A stretch of 64,000 bases of DNA from an uncultured Alphaproteobacteria bacterium (GTDB lineage: Bacteria > Pseudomonadota > Alphaproteobacteria > SP197): assembly GCA_958295695.1 (NCBI GenBank), contig OY282363.1:744001-808000 (forward strand). Direction: 5' to 3'. A model generated the notes under the pieces. It saw only the letters and a list, made by a program, of their open reading frames with translations. It did not search any database and was not told where the DNA came from. The position numbers and the translations under genes were made by a program. Position 1 is the stretch's first letter. Each line of letters starts with the position of its first letter. Below, in pieces: positions 9,348 to 17,307 of this stretch.

Positions 9348-9938
9348 ATGAGACGCCGCCGGCGATCGCGAACGCGCCGCCTGGGCGCGGGCCTGGGCGT
9401 CCTGCTGCTGGCCTGGAGCGCGGGATTCGTCTGGTTCATGGACCGCATCCCGCAGCGCGTCGCGGACATGACGACCCGGACGGACGCCATCGTCGTTCTG
9501 ACGGGCGGCAGCGAACGGCTCCCGGCCGGTCTGGAGCTGCTGGAGGCCGGCTTCGCCGACCGGCTGTTCGTCTCCGGGGTCTACTCCGGCGTCGATGTGA
9601 CGACGATCCTCGACGTCAACGCCCAGGCGCCGGCGACGCTGGCCTGCTGCATCGACCTCGGCCACGACGCGCGTCACACGGTCGGCAACGCGCGGGAAAC
9701 CGCGGTCTGGATGGCGGCCGGCGGGCGCGCGTCGATGCGGCTGGTGACGGCCCACTACCACATGCCGCGCAGTCTCTACCTGTTCCACCGGGCCATGCCG
9801 GAGATCGAGATCGTACCCCATCCGGTCTTTCCCGGCGGCGTCAGGGTCGAAGCCTGGTGGCGCCATCCGCGGACCTTCGTTCTCTTGGTCGACGAATACG
9901 CCAAGTATCTCGTGAGCCTGGCCTGGCCGCCGGCATGA
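9348..9938 (+). CDS. YdcF family (DUF218) protein
   Basis: A 196-residue membrane-anchored DUF218 protein (ElyC/SanA/YdcF superfamily). An Arg-rich cytosolic start (MRRRRRSRTRR) precedes one hydrophobic helix (LGVLLLAWSAGFVWF). The DUF218 core follows: DAIVVLTGG, FADRLFVSGVYSG, TVGNARETAVWMA and LVTAHYHMPRSLYLF. Homologues are linked to envelope and undecaprenyl-carrier homeostasis, though the biochemical activity is uncertain. ATG at 9348 places the basic residues directly before the helix. An in-frame start at 9246 would add a low-complexity extension and is rejected. The stop overlaps plsC (ATGA), so the two are translationally coupled. Confidence 0.83.
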   Translation: MRRRRRSRTRRLGAGLGVLLLAWSAGFVWFMDRIPQRVADMTTRTDAIVVLTGGSERLPAGLELLEAGFADRLFVSGVYSGVDVTTILDVNAQAPATLACCIDLGHDARHTVGNARETAVWMAAGGRASMRLVTAHYHMPRSLYLFHRAMPEIEIVPHPVFPGGVRVEAWWRHPRTFVLLVDEYAKYLVSLAWPPA

Positions 9939-10654
9939 TCCTGCTGCGATCGCTCCTGTTCCTGGCGGCGTCGCTGGCGACCGTGACGGCGGTCGGGATC
10001 GGCTGCCTGCCGCTTCTGGCGGTCTCCCGGCGTCGCGCCGGCCGTGTCGCGCCCTGGGTCGGCGGCGTCCAGCTCTGGCTCCTGCGGAACCTCGTCGGCC
10101 TCCGTCTGGAGCTTCGGGGCCTGGATGGCGCGCCGCCGGGGCCGGTCATCTACGCCGTCAAGCACCAGTCGGCGCTGGAGACCTACCTGCTGTGCTCGCG
10201 CATGCCCGACGCCTGCTTCGTGCTGAAGCGCGAGATCGTGAAGGTCCCGGTGGCCGGCTGGTTCGTCGCGGCCATGAACATCATCGATATCGACCGGTCG
10301 GCCGGCGCCGCGGCGCTCAGGGACATGCTGCGCCGCGCGCGCGCCGAGGCCGGCAAGGGGCGCTCCATCGTGATCTTTCCCGAGGGCACGCGGACGGCGC
10401 CGGGAGAGCGGCGGCGCTATCATCCCGGCGTGGCCGCGCTCTACGGAGAACTCGGCCTGCCCGTGGTGCCGGTCGCCCTGAACACGGGCGTCTTCTGGGG
10501 CCGGAAACGGATCGTCAAGCGTCCGGGCCGCGCCGTGCTGGCCTTCCTCGCCCCGATCGCCTCCGGTCTGCCGCGCGAGGCTTTCGAGGACACGCTCGCG
10601 GAACGCATCGAAAGCGAGACCGCGCGGTTGGTGGAGGAGGCGCGCCATGCGTGA
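9935..10654 (+). CDS. plsC: 1-acyl-sn-glycerol-3-phosphate acyltransferase
   Basis: Transfers an acyl chain to lysophosphatidic acid to give phosphatidic acid, the second step of phospholipid synthesis, at the inner membrane. 239 residues. An N-terminal hydrophobic segment (LLFLAASLATVTAVGIGCLPLL) is followed by the acyltransferase blocks: VKHQSALET (block I), DACFVLKREIVKVPVAGW (block II region), the FPEGTR motif (FPEGTRTAPGERRRY), and LPVVPVALNTG (block IV). The catalytic block reads H-x4-E rather than the textbook H-x4-D. This variant is known to me from PlsC proteins of other proteobacteria, so it is not evidence of inactivity. It overlaps the YdcF stop by four bases. Confidence 0.9.
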   Translation: MILLRSLLFLAASLATVTAVGIGCLPLLAVSRRRAGRVAPWVGGVQLWLLRNLVGLRLELRGLDGAPPGPVIYAVKHQSALETYLLCSRMPDACFVLKREIVKVPVAGWFVAAMNIIDIDRSAGAAALRDMLRRARAEAGKGRSIVIFPEGTRTAPGERRRYHPGVAALYGELGLPVVPVALNTGVFWGRKRIVKRPGRAVLAFLAPIASGLPREAFEDTLAERIESETARLVEEARHA

Positions 10655-10705
10655 ATTCCGGGGACAACGGACGGGCCGTGGACCGACTCGCCCGAAACAA
10701 AGAAA

Positions 10706-10744
10706 GAACGACTTGTTCCCAACCCCGGCCGGACGCGCTATGAT
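10706..10744 (+). promoter_or_regulatory. putative promoter/operator of the ribonucleotide reductase gene
   Basis: In the gap 10655-10780 a -10-like TATGAT lies at 10739-10744. About 20 bases before it is the inverted repeat GAACGACTTGTTC (10706-10718), which would overlap the -35 region. The arms recall LexA half-sites, but neither the spacing nor the orientation fits the alphaproteobacterial SOS box. No NrdR box or cobalamin riboswitch is visible. Confidence 0.3.
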
Positions 10745-10780
10745 GCCGCTTTCCCGGCACGCCGAGCTTTGGATGATGTC

Positions 10781-13090
10781 ATGACCGAGGCGCCTTCGCC
10801 GATCGCCCTGCGGATCTGGGACATGAAGTACCGCCTGAAGGCGCCCGGCGGCGCGCCGGTCGACGGCGACGTCGAGGCGACGTGGCGGCGCGTGGCGCGC
10901 GCCCTGGCCTCCGTCGAGGAGGACTCCCGCGGGGCGGAGCACGAGGAGGCCTTCTTCCAGGCCATGGCGGGCTACAAGTTCCTGCCGGCCGGCAGGATTC
11001 TCGCCGGCGCGGGGACCGACCGCAACGTCACGCTCTTCAACTGCTTCGTCATGGGGACCGTCCCCGACGACATGGCCGGCATCTTCGACCACCTGAGGGA
11101 GGCCGCGCTCACGATGCAGGCCGGCGGCGGCATCGGCTACGACTTCTCGACGCTGCGGCCCAGGGGCGCGCCGGTGAAGGGCGTGGGCGCCGACGCCTCC
11201 GGTCCGCTCACCTTCATGGACGTCTGGGACGCCATGTGCCGCACGATCATGAGCGCGGGCCACCGTCGCGGGGCCATGATGGCCGCCATGCGCTGCGACC
11301 ATCCCGACGTGGAGGCCTTCATCGAGGCCAAGCGGGAAGCCGGACGCCTGCGCATGTTCAACCTCTCGGTGCTCGTCACCGACGCCTTCATGGCCGCGGT
11401 CGAGGCCGACGACGCCTGGAAGCTCACCTTCGGCGGCGTGGTCTACAAGACCGTCCGCGCGCGCGAGCTGTGGGACAGGATCATGCGCGCGACCTACGCC
11501 TGGGCCGAGCCGGGCGTGATCTTCATCGACCGCATCAACCGCCGCAACAACCTCCACTACTGCGAGACGATCGGCGCCACCAATCCCTGCGGCGAGCAGC
11601 CCCTGCCGCCCTACGGTGCCTGCCTGCTGGGTTCGGTGAACCTGTCGCGCTTCATCGCGGACCCCTTCACCGACGAGGCGGCGTTCGACGTCGGGGCCTT
11701 CGACAGGACGGTGGCCGCGGCCGTGCGGATGATGGACAACGTGGTCGACATCTCCCGCTTTCCGCTGGAGGCGCAGGCCGAGGAGGCCCGGGCCAAGCGG
11801 CGCATCGGCCTGGGCGTCACGGGCCTCGCCGACGCGCTGATCATGATGAAGGCCCGCTACGGCGGCGCGCGCGCCCTGGAGCTGACCGAGACCTGGATGC
11901 GGCGCCTGCGGCGCCAGGCCTATCTCGCCTCGGCCCGGCTGGCCGGGGAGAAGGGCGCGTTCCCGCTCTACGAGCGCGAGCCCTACCTGGCGGGCGAGAG
12001 CGTCCGCGGTCTTGAGGCCGACGTGCGCGAGACGATCGCCGAGCACGGCGTCCGCAACGCGCTGGTCACCTCGATCGCGCCCACGGGCACGATCTCGCTC
12101 TTCGCCGGCAACGTTTCGTCGGGCCTGGAGCCGGTCTTCGCCTTCACCTACACGCGCAACGTGCTGATGCCCGACGGCGGCCGCAGGAGCGAGGAGGTCG
12201 CCGATTACGCCGCGCGCCTCTACCGCCGCGCGCACGGGCCCGACGCGCCGCTGCCCGACTATTTCGTCGACGCCCAGTCGCTCAGGCCCGCCGACCACGT
12301 CGCCATGCAGGCCGCCGTGCAGAAGTACGTCGACAGCTCGATCTCGAAGACCATCAACGTGCCGGAAGACATCCCCTTCGAGGCCTTCAAGGACGTCTAC
12401 GCGCTGGCCTACGAGACCGGCTGCAAGGGCTGCACGACCTACCGGCCCAACGACGTCACCGGCGCGGTGCTCGAGGCCGGACCGAAGGCCGACGCCGACG
12501 AGCCGCGCCTGCCGCTCGAGGAGCCCGCGCCCGAGACGCCGTCGGACGCCTGGGACACCGGAGGCGTCGTCTACATGACCCGGCCGCTCGACCGGCCCGA
12601 GGTGCTGCCGGGCCAGACCTACAAGCTGCGCTGGCCCGAGAGCGACCACGCGATCTACCTCACGGTCAACGACACGGTGCGCGACGGCCGCCGGCGGCCG
12701 TTCGAGGTCTTCATCAACTCCAAGAACATGGACCACTACGCCTGGACCCTGGGGCTGACCCGCATGATCTCGGCGGTGTTCCGCCGCGGCGGCGACGTGA
12801 GCTTCGTGGTCGAGGAGCTCAAGGCCGTGTTCGATCCCCGGGGCGGCCAGTGGATGGGCGGGCGCTATGTGCCCTCGCTTCTGGCGGCCATCGGCGACGT
12901 GCTCGAGACCCACATGGTCGACATCGGCTTCATCAAGGCGGAGGGCGGCGGCGCCGGGATCCTGGCCCGCGCCGGCGGGAAGGGCGGAAGCCGCGCGCCC
13001 GACACCTGTCCCCGTTGCAGCCAGACCAGCCTGATCCACCAGGAAGGCTGCAACCTGTGCACCTCCTGCGGCTTCTCGAAATGCGCGTGA
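10781..13090 (+). CDS. nrdJ: adenosylcobalamin-dependent ribonucleoside-diphosphate reductase (class II)
   Basis: Reduces ribonucleotides to deoxyribonucleotides with coenzyme B12 as radical generator, independent of oxygen. 769 residues, in the normal range for the alphaproteobacterial class II enzyme. The first redox cysteine is in LFNCFVMG (Cys88). The active-site loop is NPCGEQPLPPYGACLLGS with Cys270 and Glu272. The beta-barrel segment PTGTISLFAGNVSSGLEPVF follows. The C-terminus has a Cys-rich tail with four CxxC-like cysteine pairs (last ~30 residues), which re-reduces the active site or binds zinc. ATG at 10781 is preferred over the in-frame TTG at 10769. No NrdR box is seen upstream. 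As a monomeric B12 enzyme it needs no NrdB partner, and none is nearby. Confidence 0.95.
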   Translation: MTEAPSPIALRIWDMKYRLKAPGGAPVDGDVEATWRRVARALASVEEDSRGAEHEEAFFQAMAGYKFLPAGRILAGAGTDRNVTLFNCFVMGTVPDDMAGIFDHLREAALTMQAGGGIGYDFSTLRPRGAPVKGVGADASGPLTFMDVWDAMCRTIMSAGHRRGAMMAAMRCDHPDVEAFIEAKREAGRLRMFNLSVLVTDAFMAAVEADDAWKLTFGGVVYKTVRARELWDRIMRATYAWAEPGVIFIDRINRRNNLHYCETIGATNPCGEQPLPPYGACLLGSVNLSRFIADPFTDEAAFDVGAFDRTVAAAVRMMDNVVDISRFPLEAQAEEARAKRRIGLGVTGLADALIMMKARYGGARALELTETWMRRLRRQAYLASARLAGEKGAFPLYEREPYLAGESVRGLEADVRETIAEHGVRNALVTSIAPTGTISLFAGNVSSGLEPVFAFTYTRNVLMPDGGRRSEEVADYAARLYRRAHGPDAPLPDYFVDAQSLRPADHVAMQAAVQKYVDSSISKTINVPEDIPFEAFKDVYALAYETGCKGCTTYRPNDVTGAVLEAGPKADADEPRLPLEEPAPETPSDAWDTGGVVYMTRPLDRPEVLPGQTYKLRWPESDHAIYLTVNDTVRDGRRRPFEVFINSKNMDHYAWTLGLTRMISAVFRRGGDVSFVVEELKAVFDPRGGQWMGGRYVPSLLAAIGDVLETHMVDIGFIKAEGGGAGILARAGGKGGSRAPDTCPRCSQTSLIHQEGCNLCTSCGFSKCA

Positions 13091-13100
13091 TCGGCTATAG

Positions 13101-13206
13101 CGGTTCCGTTTTCGACGGAACCGTCATGGCTTGTCCGTCGCTCGCGGCGGACGACCCCGAGGGCCGCGGTCGCGCCCCCGGAGCGGTTCCGGCAAAGCCG
13201 GAACCG
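13101..13206. repeat. pair of CGGTTCCG hairpins
   Basis: Two perfect inverted repeats sharing the arm CGGTTCCG occupy the gap between nrdJ and the chorismate mutase gene. The first has 9-bp arms at 13101-13109 and 13115-13123 with a 5-base loop. The second has 10-bp arms at 13184-13193 and 13197-13206 with an AAA loop, followed by TTCT. The second may end nrdJ transcription. The shared arm sequence suggests a REP-like element. Nothing else is seen in 13091-13241. Confidence 0.6.
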
Positions 13207-13241
13207 TTCTAAGCGCGCCCCGGCGCACCGACCGGACCAGC

Positions 13242-13565
13242 ATGGCCCACGACGACGACACCGGACACGCCGTTCCCGAGGAGTTGCTGCGTCTGCGCGC
13301 GAGCATCGACAACCTCGACGCGGCGGTCATCCACCTGCTCGCCGAGCGCTTCAAGCTGACGCGCGAGGTGGGTCGTCTCAAGGCCGGGCGCGACCTGCCG
13401 CCGTCCGACCCGGTCCGCGAGACGCGCCAGATCGACCGCATGCGCGCGTTCGCCGCCGAGGCCGGTCTGGAGCCGGCGTTCGCCGAGAAGTTCCTGGCCT
13501 TCGTCATCGCCGAGGTCATCCGCCATCACAAGGCTATCGCCGACTCCCAGGCGGCGGAGCGCTGA
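13242..13565 (+). CDS. chorismate mutase (AroQ type)
   Basis: A 107-residue all-helical chorismate mutase of the AroQ class, which rearranges chorismate to prephenate for phenylalanine and tyrosine synthesis. The family signature is plain: LRASIDNLDAAVIHLLAERF in the first helix, KLTREVGRLKAGRDLPPSDPVRE with the active-site Arg and Lys, and a C-terminal helix FLAFVIAEVIRHHKAI. It is a stand-alone enzyme, not fused to prephenate dehydratase or dehydrogenase. ATG at 13242 is chosen because the open frame upstream runs through the hairpin repeat and is unlikely to be coding. The 3' end overlaps the convergent methyltransferase gene by 40 bp. Confidence 0.9.
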   Translation: MAHDDDTGHAVPEELLRLRASIDNLDAAVIHLLAERFKLTREVGRLKAGRDLPPSDPVRETRQIDRMRAFAAEAGLEPAFAEKFLAFVIAEVIRHHKAIADSQAAER

Positions 13566-14599
13566 CGCCCGGCGGATCGCCCCGGCCGGAGGCCGGCGTC
13601 CCGGCGCGAAGCCTTCGCTCCGCCCCGTTCCCGCCGGGGCTTGACGGCCTGCACGAACACCCCCCGCGTCGCGAGATCTTCCGCGCTCATGTCCCGGAAG
13701 CGCGGCGCGAGCATGGACCGGGCGATCCCCGAACGGTCCCGCCGGCGTCTCTCGACCACCGGGTCGAAGCCGTGGAGCCGCATCAGCCGGATGTGCTCCG
13801 AACAGGGGACGCGGTTGATCAGGGGATCCATGCCCAGGTGGATGACCGCCCAGACGGGATCGGAATAGGCCCAGTGTCCGTTCCAGTCCCTCGCCGTGAG
13901 ATGGCAGCGGAAGTCGATCTCGTGGGACATGAAGCCTCCGGGCGCGAGCCACCGGCTCATCCGTTCGTAGGCCAGGGACAGCTCGCCGACATGCTCCATG
14001 ACGGCTTGCGAGAACACCATGTCCACGGACCCGTCGAGCGCGCGCATCGGATCGCCGCCCTTCTGGACGATGTAGCGGATGCGGGAGCCGTCCCGGTTGA
14101 CGCGGACGATGGACTCGCGGATGCGGCGAAGACGCTCCGGTTCGAGGCAGCGCTCCATGCGCTCGTCCGTCAGGACGTGGGCGGGGAACCCGCCGGACGA
14201 GTCCCGCGGCGCCCGGCGGCGGAACAGCTCCGCCAGGGCGTCGAACATCGTCAGGTTCCTCTCCGTGTCCCAGGCCCACGCGCCGTCGATCGCGACATAC
14301 CGGTCCGCCCCCGAGATCAGCGCCGCCAGCCCCGCGCCGACCGTCGCGCCGGGGCCGATCTCGCACACCGTCCCCGGTTCGCGGGGCAGTCCCCGCGCAT
14401 GCGCCTCGCCGAGATGGCCGAGCCAGACGCCGTAGCTGTACCGCGGCAGGTCGGCGATCAGGGAGGCGGGCTTCAGGATGGCCCTCACGCGCCGGAACAG
14501 CCGATGGACCGCGGGCGCCCGCGAGGCTGCGGTCCGCATCATGGAGCGGGCGGCGGACGTCGGCAGGGCCTGACGCGACTGGACGGCGAGACGTTTCAT
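13526..14599 (-). CDS. class I SAM-dependent methyltransferase
   Basis: A 357-residue protein with a Rossmann-type methyltransferase core. Motif I reads TVCEIGPGATVGAGLAALIS, and the motif IV region VDMVFSQAVMEHVGELSLAYERMSRWLAPGGF matches Methyltransf_11/23-type enzymes. The N-terminal ~70 residues are basic. The C-terminal ~35 residues are Arg/Ala-rich and low in complexity, and they run 40 bp into the convergent chorismate mutase gene, as if the original stop had been lost. ATG at 14599 has a GGGAAAC purine stretch just upstream. An alternative start at 14827 would add a low-complexity extension reaching into the divergent gene. The substrate is unknown; methyltransferases of this look often act on sugars or lipids, which is only a guess. 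Confidence 0.75.
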   Translation of the reverse strand: MKRLAVQSRQALPTSAARSMMRTAASRAPAVHRLFRRVRAILKPASLIADLPRYSYGVWLGHLGEAHARGLPREPGTVCEIGPGATVGAGLAALISGADRYVAIDGAWAWDTERNLTMFDALAELFRRRAPRDSSGGFPAHVLTDERMERCLEPERLRRIRESIVRVNRDGSRIRYIVQKGGDPMRALDGSVDMVFSQAVMEHVGELSLAYERMSRWLAPGGFMSHEIDFRCHLTARDWNGHWAYSDPVWAVIHLGMDPLINRVPCSEHIRLMRLHGFDPVVERRRRDRSGIARSMLAPRFRDMSAEDLATRGVFVQAVKPRRERGGAKASRRDAGLRPGRSAGRQRSAAWESAIAL

Positions 14600-14825
14600 G
14601 GGTGTTTCCCTCGGTTCGCCGGCGGCCCCGTCGTCCTTCCCGGAAGCGGCCGCGGCCCGGCTCCGAGAGGTCCCGGGTCCGCGCGGGGACGAGTGTCGGA
14701 CAGGTCCGGGAGGGCGGTCAATCTCCCGTCCCCGTCCGGGACGCATGAGACGGCGAACGCGGCCGGCCCTCTCCGAAAGGGGCGGGTGCTGGCCGCCGCT
14801 TCGGCATGTCCTGTAAGCTCCGGCC

Positions 14826-15854
14826 ATGCGCCGCGCCCCGATCGCCGCCTTCGCCGTTTCCGCGCTGCTCGCCGTGGCCTGGACGGTCTACTGGCACGCG
14901 CTGGCGGCGCGTTCGGAAGACCGGATCGCCTCCTGGGCCGCGCCGTCTCCCGGCAAGGCCTGGCGCGCTTCCTACGGCGAGACGGAGGTTTCCGGGTTTC
15001 CCTTCTCGCTCGAACTCTCCATCGCCGATCCTTCGGTCACGTGGCGGAGCGGCGCGGACGAGGTCGCATGGCGGGGGCCCTGGCTCGTCGCCCGCGTCGC
15101 GCCATGGACCCTGTCCTCGTTCTCCATCGACCTGCCCGGCGAGCAGACGGTGACCGTCGGCGACGGCGCCGCGCCGCGGCGGATCGCCCTGCGCATGGCG
15201 GCGGGCCGCGTCGCGGTCGATACGCTCGATGGCAAGGCGCGCTCTCTCTCGGGCGCGTTCGAGCAGGTTGCCGCGACCTACGCCCCGGACCTGCCGCCCG
15301 TGACCGCGGACCGCCTCGACGTCGGCGTCGCGTCGGTCGACGGCGACGCGGCGTACGAGGTCCGCCTCGCGGTCCGGGGGCTGGGGCTGGCGGACCGGGC
15401 GGCGGCGCCGTTCGATACGGTCGCGTCCGGCGTCGAGACGACGCTGCTGTGGACCGGGCGCCTCCCCGAGGGCGGTTCGGCGTCGCGGCGTCTCGATGCG
15501 TGGCGCGCGGCGGGCGGCACGGTCGAGGTGGTCGCCCTTTCGGTCGACTGGCCGCCGCTCGAGGTCGAGGCCACGGGCGCGCTCGCGCTCGACGGCCGGT
15601 TGCGGCCCATCGGCGCCTTCCGGGTCGACGTCGTGGGCTACCGCGACCTGCTCGCCGCCCTGGCGGACGCCGGCGGCCTGGAGCGCGGCCACGCCCGGCT
15701 CGCGGGCGCCGCGCTCGACCTCATGGCGACCCGCCAAGCCGACGGCCGCATGCGGCTGGCGGTCGATGTCTCGATCCAGGACGGCATGCTCCGGGTCGGC
15801 CCGATCCCGGTGTTGCCGGTCGGGCCCGTGCTGCCGCCGGACGGAGGGTCCTGA
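14826..15854 (+). CDS. DUF2125 domain-containing protein
   Basis: A 342-residue protein of the alphaproteobacterial DUF2125 family, function unknown. One N-terminal transmembrane or signal-anchor helix (AAFAVSALLAVAWTVYWHAL, residues ~6-25) is followed by a predicted periplasmic beta-rich domain. Typical segments are SGFPFSLELSIADPSVTW and WRGPWLVARVAPWTLSSFSIDLPG, the VSGFPF element being diagnostic of the family. The gene is divergent from the methyltransferase (227 bp between start codons) and converges on purC (63 bp gap). The long repetitive beta-strand pattern suggests relation to envelope-spanning or AsmA-like proteins, but that is inference. Confidence 0.8.
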   Translation: MRRAPIAAFAVSALLAVAWTVYWHALAARSEDRIASWAAPSPGKAWRASYGETEVSGFPFSLELSIADPSVTWRSGADEVAWRGPWLVARVAPWTLSSFSIDLPGEQTVTVGDGAAPRRIALRMAAGRVAVDTLDGKARSLSGAFEQVAATYAPDLPPVTADRLDVGVASVDGDAAYEVRLAVRGLGLADRAAAPFDTVASGVETTLLWTGRLPEGGSASRRLDAWRAAGGTVEVVALSVDWPPLEVEATGALALDGRLRPIGAFRVDVVGYRDLLAALADAGGLERGHARLAGAALDLMATRQADGRMRLAVDVSIQDGMLRVGPIPVLPVGPVLPPDGGS

Positions 15855-15917
15855 GCGCGGCCATCCGCCGCGGGCGACAGGGAAATCGTGGCGGGCCCGC
15901 CCTCGGCGGACGCGGCG

Positions 15918-16802
15918 TCACGACGGGAAGGTCCGCCCCGTCAGCCGTTCGTAGGCCTCCACGTAACGCGCGCGAGTCCCGGCGACGATGTCGGGCGGCA
16001 GCTCGGGGCCCGGCGGAGTCCCGTCCCAGTCCGGCAGGGCGGAGAGCCAGTCGCGCACGACCTGCTTGTCGAAGCTGGGCGGCGAGACGCCGGCGCGGTA
16101 GCGGTCGGCGGGCCAGTAGCGCGAGCTGTCGGAGGTAAGGCATTCGTCGACCAGGATGAGCTCGCCGTCGGCGAGACCCATCTCGAACTTGGTGTCGGCG
16201 AGGATGAGGCCGCGCCCGGCGGCGTAGGCCGCGGCCTCGCGGTAGAGCGCCAGCGCGGTCGCGCGGGCCCGTTCGGCATGGCGTGCGCCGACCGTCCCGG
16301 CCATCCGCTCGAAGGCGATGGCCTCGTCATGGCCGCCGGGAGCGGCCTTGGTCGAAGGCGTGAAGATCGGCTCGGGCAGCTTCTGGGCCTGCTCCAGGCC
16401 CTCGGGCAGGACAAGGCCGGAGACCGCGCCGGTCGCCCGGTAGTCCCTCCAGCCGCCGCCGGCCAGATAGCCCCTGACGACGCACTCGACCGGCAGCACC
16501 TCGGCCTTGCGGACGACGACGGACCGGCCCTCGAGCCACGCGCGTTCTCCGGCCTCGAGACCGAGGCCGGCGAGGTCCGTCGTCAGGACGTGGTTGGGAA
16601 CGATGGGGGCGAGCTTCTCGAACCAGAACAGCGAGAGTTGGGTTAGCAGCCGGCCCTTGTCGGGGATCGGCGTGGGCAGCGCCACGTCGAACGCGCTGAT
16701 GCGGTCGGACGCGACCATCAGCAGCCGGTCGCCGAGATCGTAGACGTCCCGGACCTTGCCGCGGGCGGCGAGCGGCGCCGCTTTCAGGCGCGGAGTGTCC
16801 AT
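15918..16802 (-). CDS. purC: phosphoribosylaminoimidazole-succinocarboxamide synthase
   Basis: SAICAR synthetase, which ligates CAIR and aspartate with ATP in de novo purine synthesis. 294 residues, the longer yeast-like form. The start is PLAARGKVRDVYDLGDRLLMVASDRISAFD broken into the known GKVRDVY ATP loop and the SDRISAFDV signature. Further motifs are VVRGYLAGGGWRDY, the ILADTKFEMG segment that binds metal and aspartate, and LVDECLTSDSSRYW. ATG at 16802 gives MDTPRLKAAPLAARGKVRDV, the expected beginning. The gene stands alone on the minus strand, with the DUF1127 mini-gene 34 bp upstream in the same direction, so it may share that gene's promoter. Confidence 0.96.
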   Translation of the reverse strand: MDTPRLKAAPLAARGKVRDVYDLGDRLLMVASDRISAFDVALPTPIPDKGRLLTQLSLFWFEKLAPIVPNHVLTTDLAGLGLEAGERAWLEGRSVVVRKAEVLPVECVVRGYLAGGGWRDYRATGAVSGLVLPEGLEQAQKLPEPIFTPSTKAAPGGHDEAIAFERMAGTVGARHAERARATALALYREAAAYAAGRGLILADTKFEMGLADGELILVDECLTSDSSRYWPADRYRAGVSPPSFDKQVVRDWLSALPDWDGTPPGPELPPDIVAGTRARYVEAYERLTGRTFPS

Positions 16803-16836
16803 GGCCGTGCTCTGTGGCGGGCCACGGACTCCGTTG

Positions 16837-17016
16837 TCAAGGTCGGGAGCGGCCGCGGAAGCGCGCGCCGGGGAGGGCGTTCGCGCCGATGTCGAGGTCG
16901 CCCGTCTCGGGCAGGCCGATGTCGGCGCGCAGGCGCGGATCGAGCCTGGAAATCTCGTGGCGGGTCCGCTGGCGGCGGCGCCAGGCGCGGACATCGTCGA
17001 TCAGGTCGTGCAGCAT
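16837..17016 (-). CDS. DUF1127 domain-containing small protein
   Basis: A 59-residue protein starting MLHDLIDDVRAWRRRQRTRH. The Arg-rich helix with a W-x-R core, followed by EISRLDPRLRADIGLPETGD, is the DUF1127 signature (RAW..RR.T...L..LD.R.L.DIGL). DUF1127 proteins are common in Alphaproteobacteria; some studied members affect phosphate and carbon metabolism or bind RNA. The ATG at 17016 has an excellent ribosome-binding site (GGAAGAAG about 6 bases upstream). It lies 34 bp upstream of purC on the same strand. The region 17017-17307 between this gene and the divergent amidotransferase holds no other gene that I can support. Confidence 0.8.
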   Translation of the reverse strand: MLHDLIDDVRAWRRRQRTRHEISRLDPRLRADIGLPETGDLDIGANALPGARFRGRSRP

Positions 17017-17307
17017 CGTTCTTCTTCCCGTGGGTCCGGTCGTTCGTCTCGTCTCCCGCGGAGGCGGGCGAAGGGCGCCGGAGGCGCCGGAACGGCGTGG
17101 CTGGCGCGCCGGAGCGCGTCCAGGAGTCGTCCAGAGCCGTCGTCAGGGGGAGGCGCCGGCGTCTCCGACACGTCCGAATCTGGTGTCCGGCGCCGCGCGG
17201 CGCCATTGCCGTATCCGAGGCCGTGGCTTGCGCCGGACGCATGGCTTGCGCGGCGTCCGGCTTCTTGCCAGTGTCGCGGTCCGACCGTGCGACCGGAGCG
17301 CCATCCC

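Noticed and set aside
10122-10190. PlsC judged inactive because block I reads H-x4-E
   Set aside because: The same H-x4-E form is known from other proteobacterial PlsC proteins and all other blocks are intact.
10655-10780. Cobalamin riboswitch ahead of the B12-dependent reductase
   Set aside because: The gap is only 126 bp and shows no B12-box-like element; class II reductase genes are usually not so controlled.
9776-13039. 1087-codon minus-strand frame opposite plsC and nrdJ
   Set aside because: Antisense shadow of well-identified genes.
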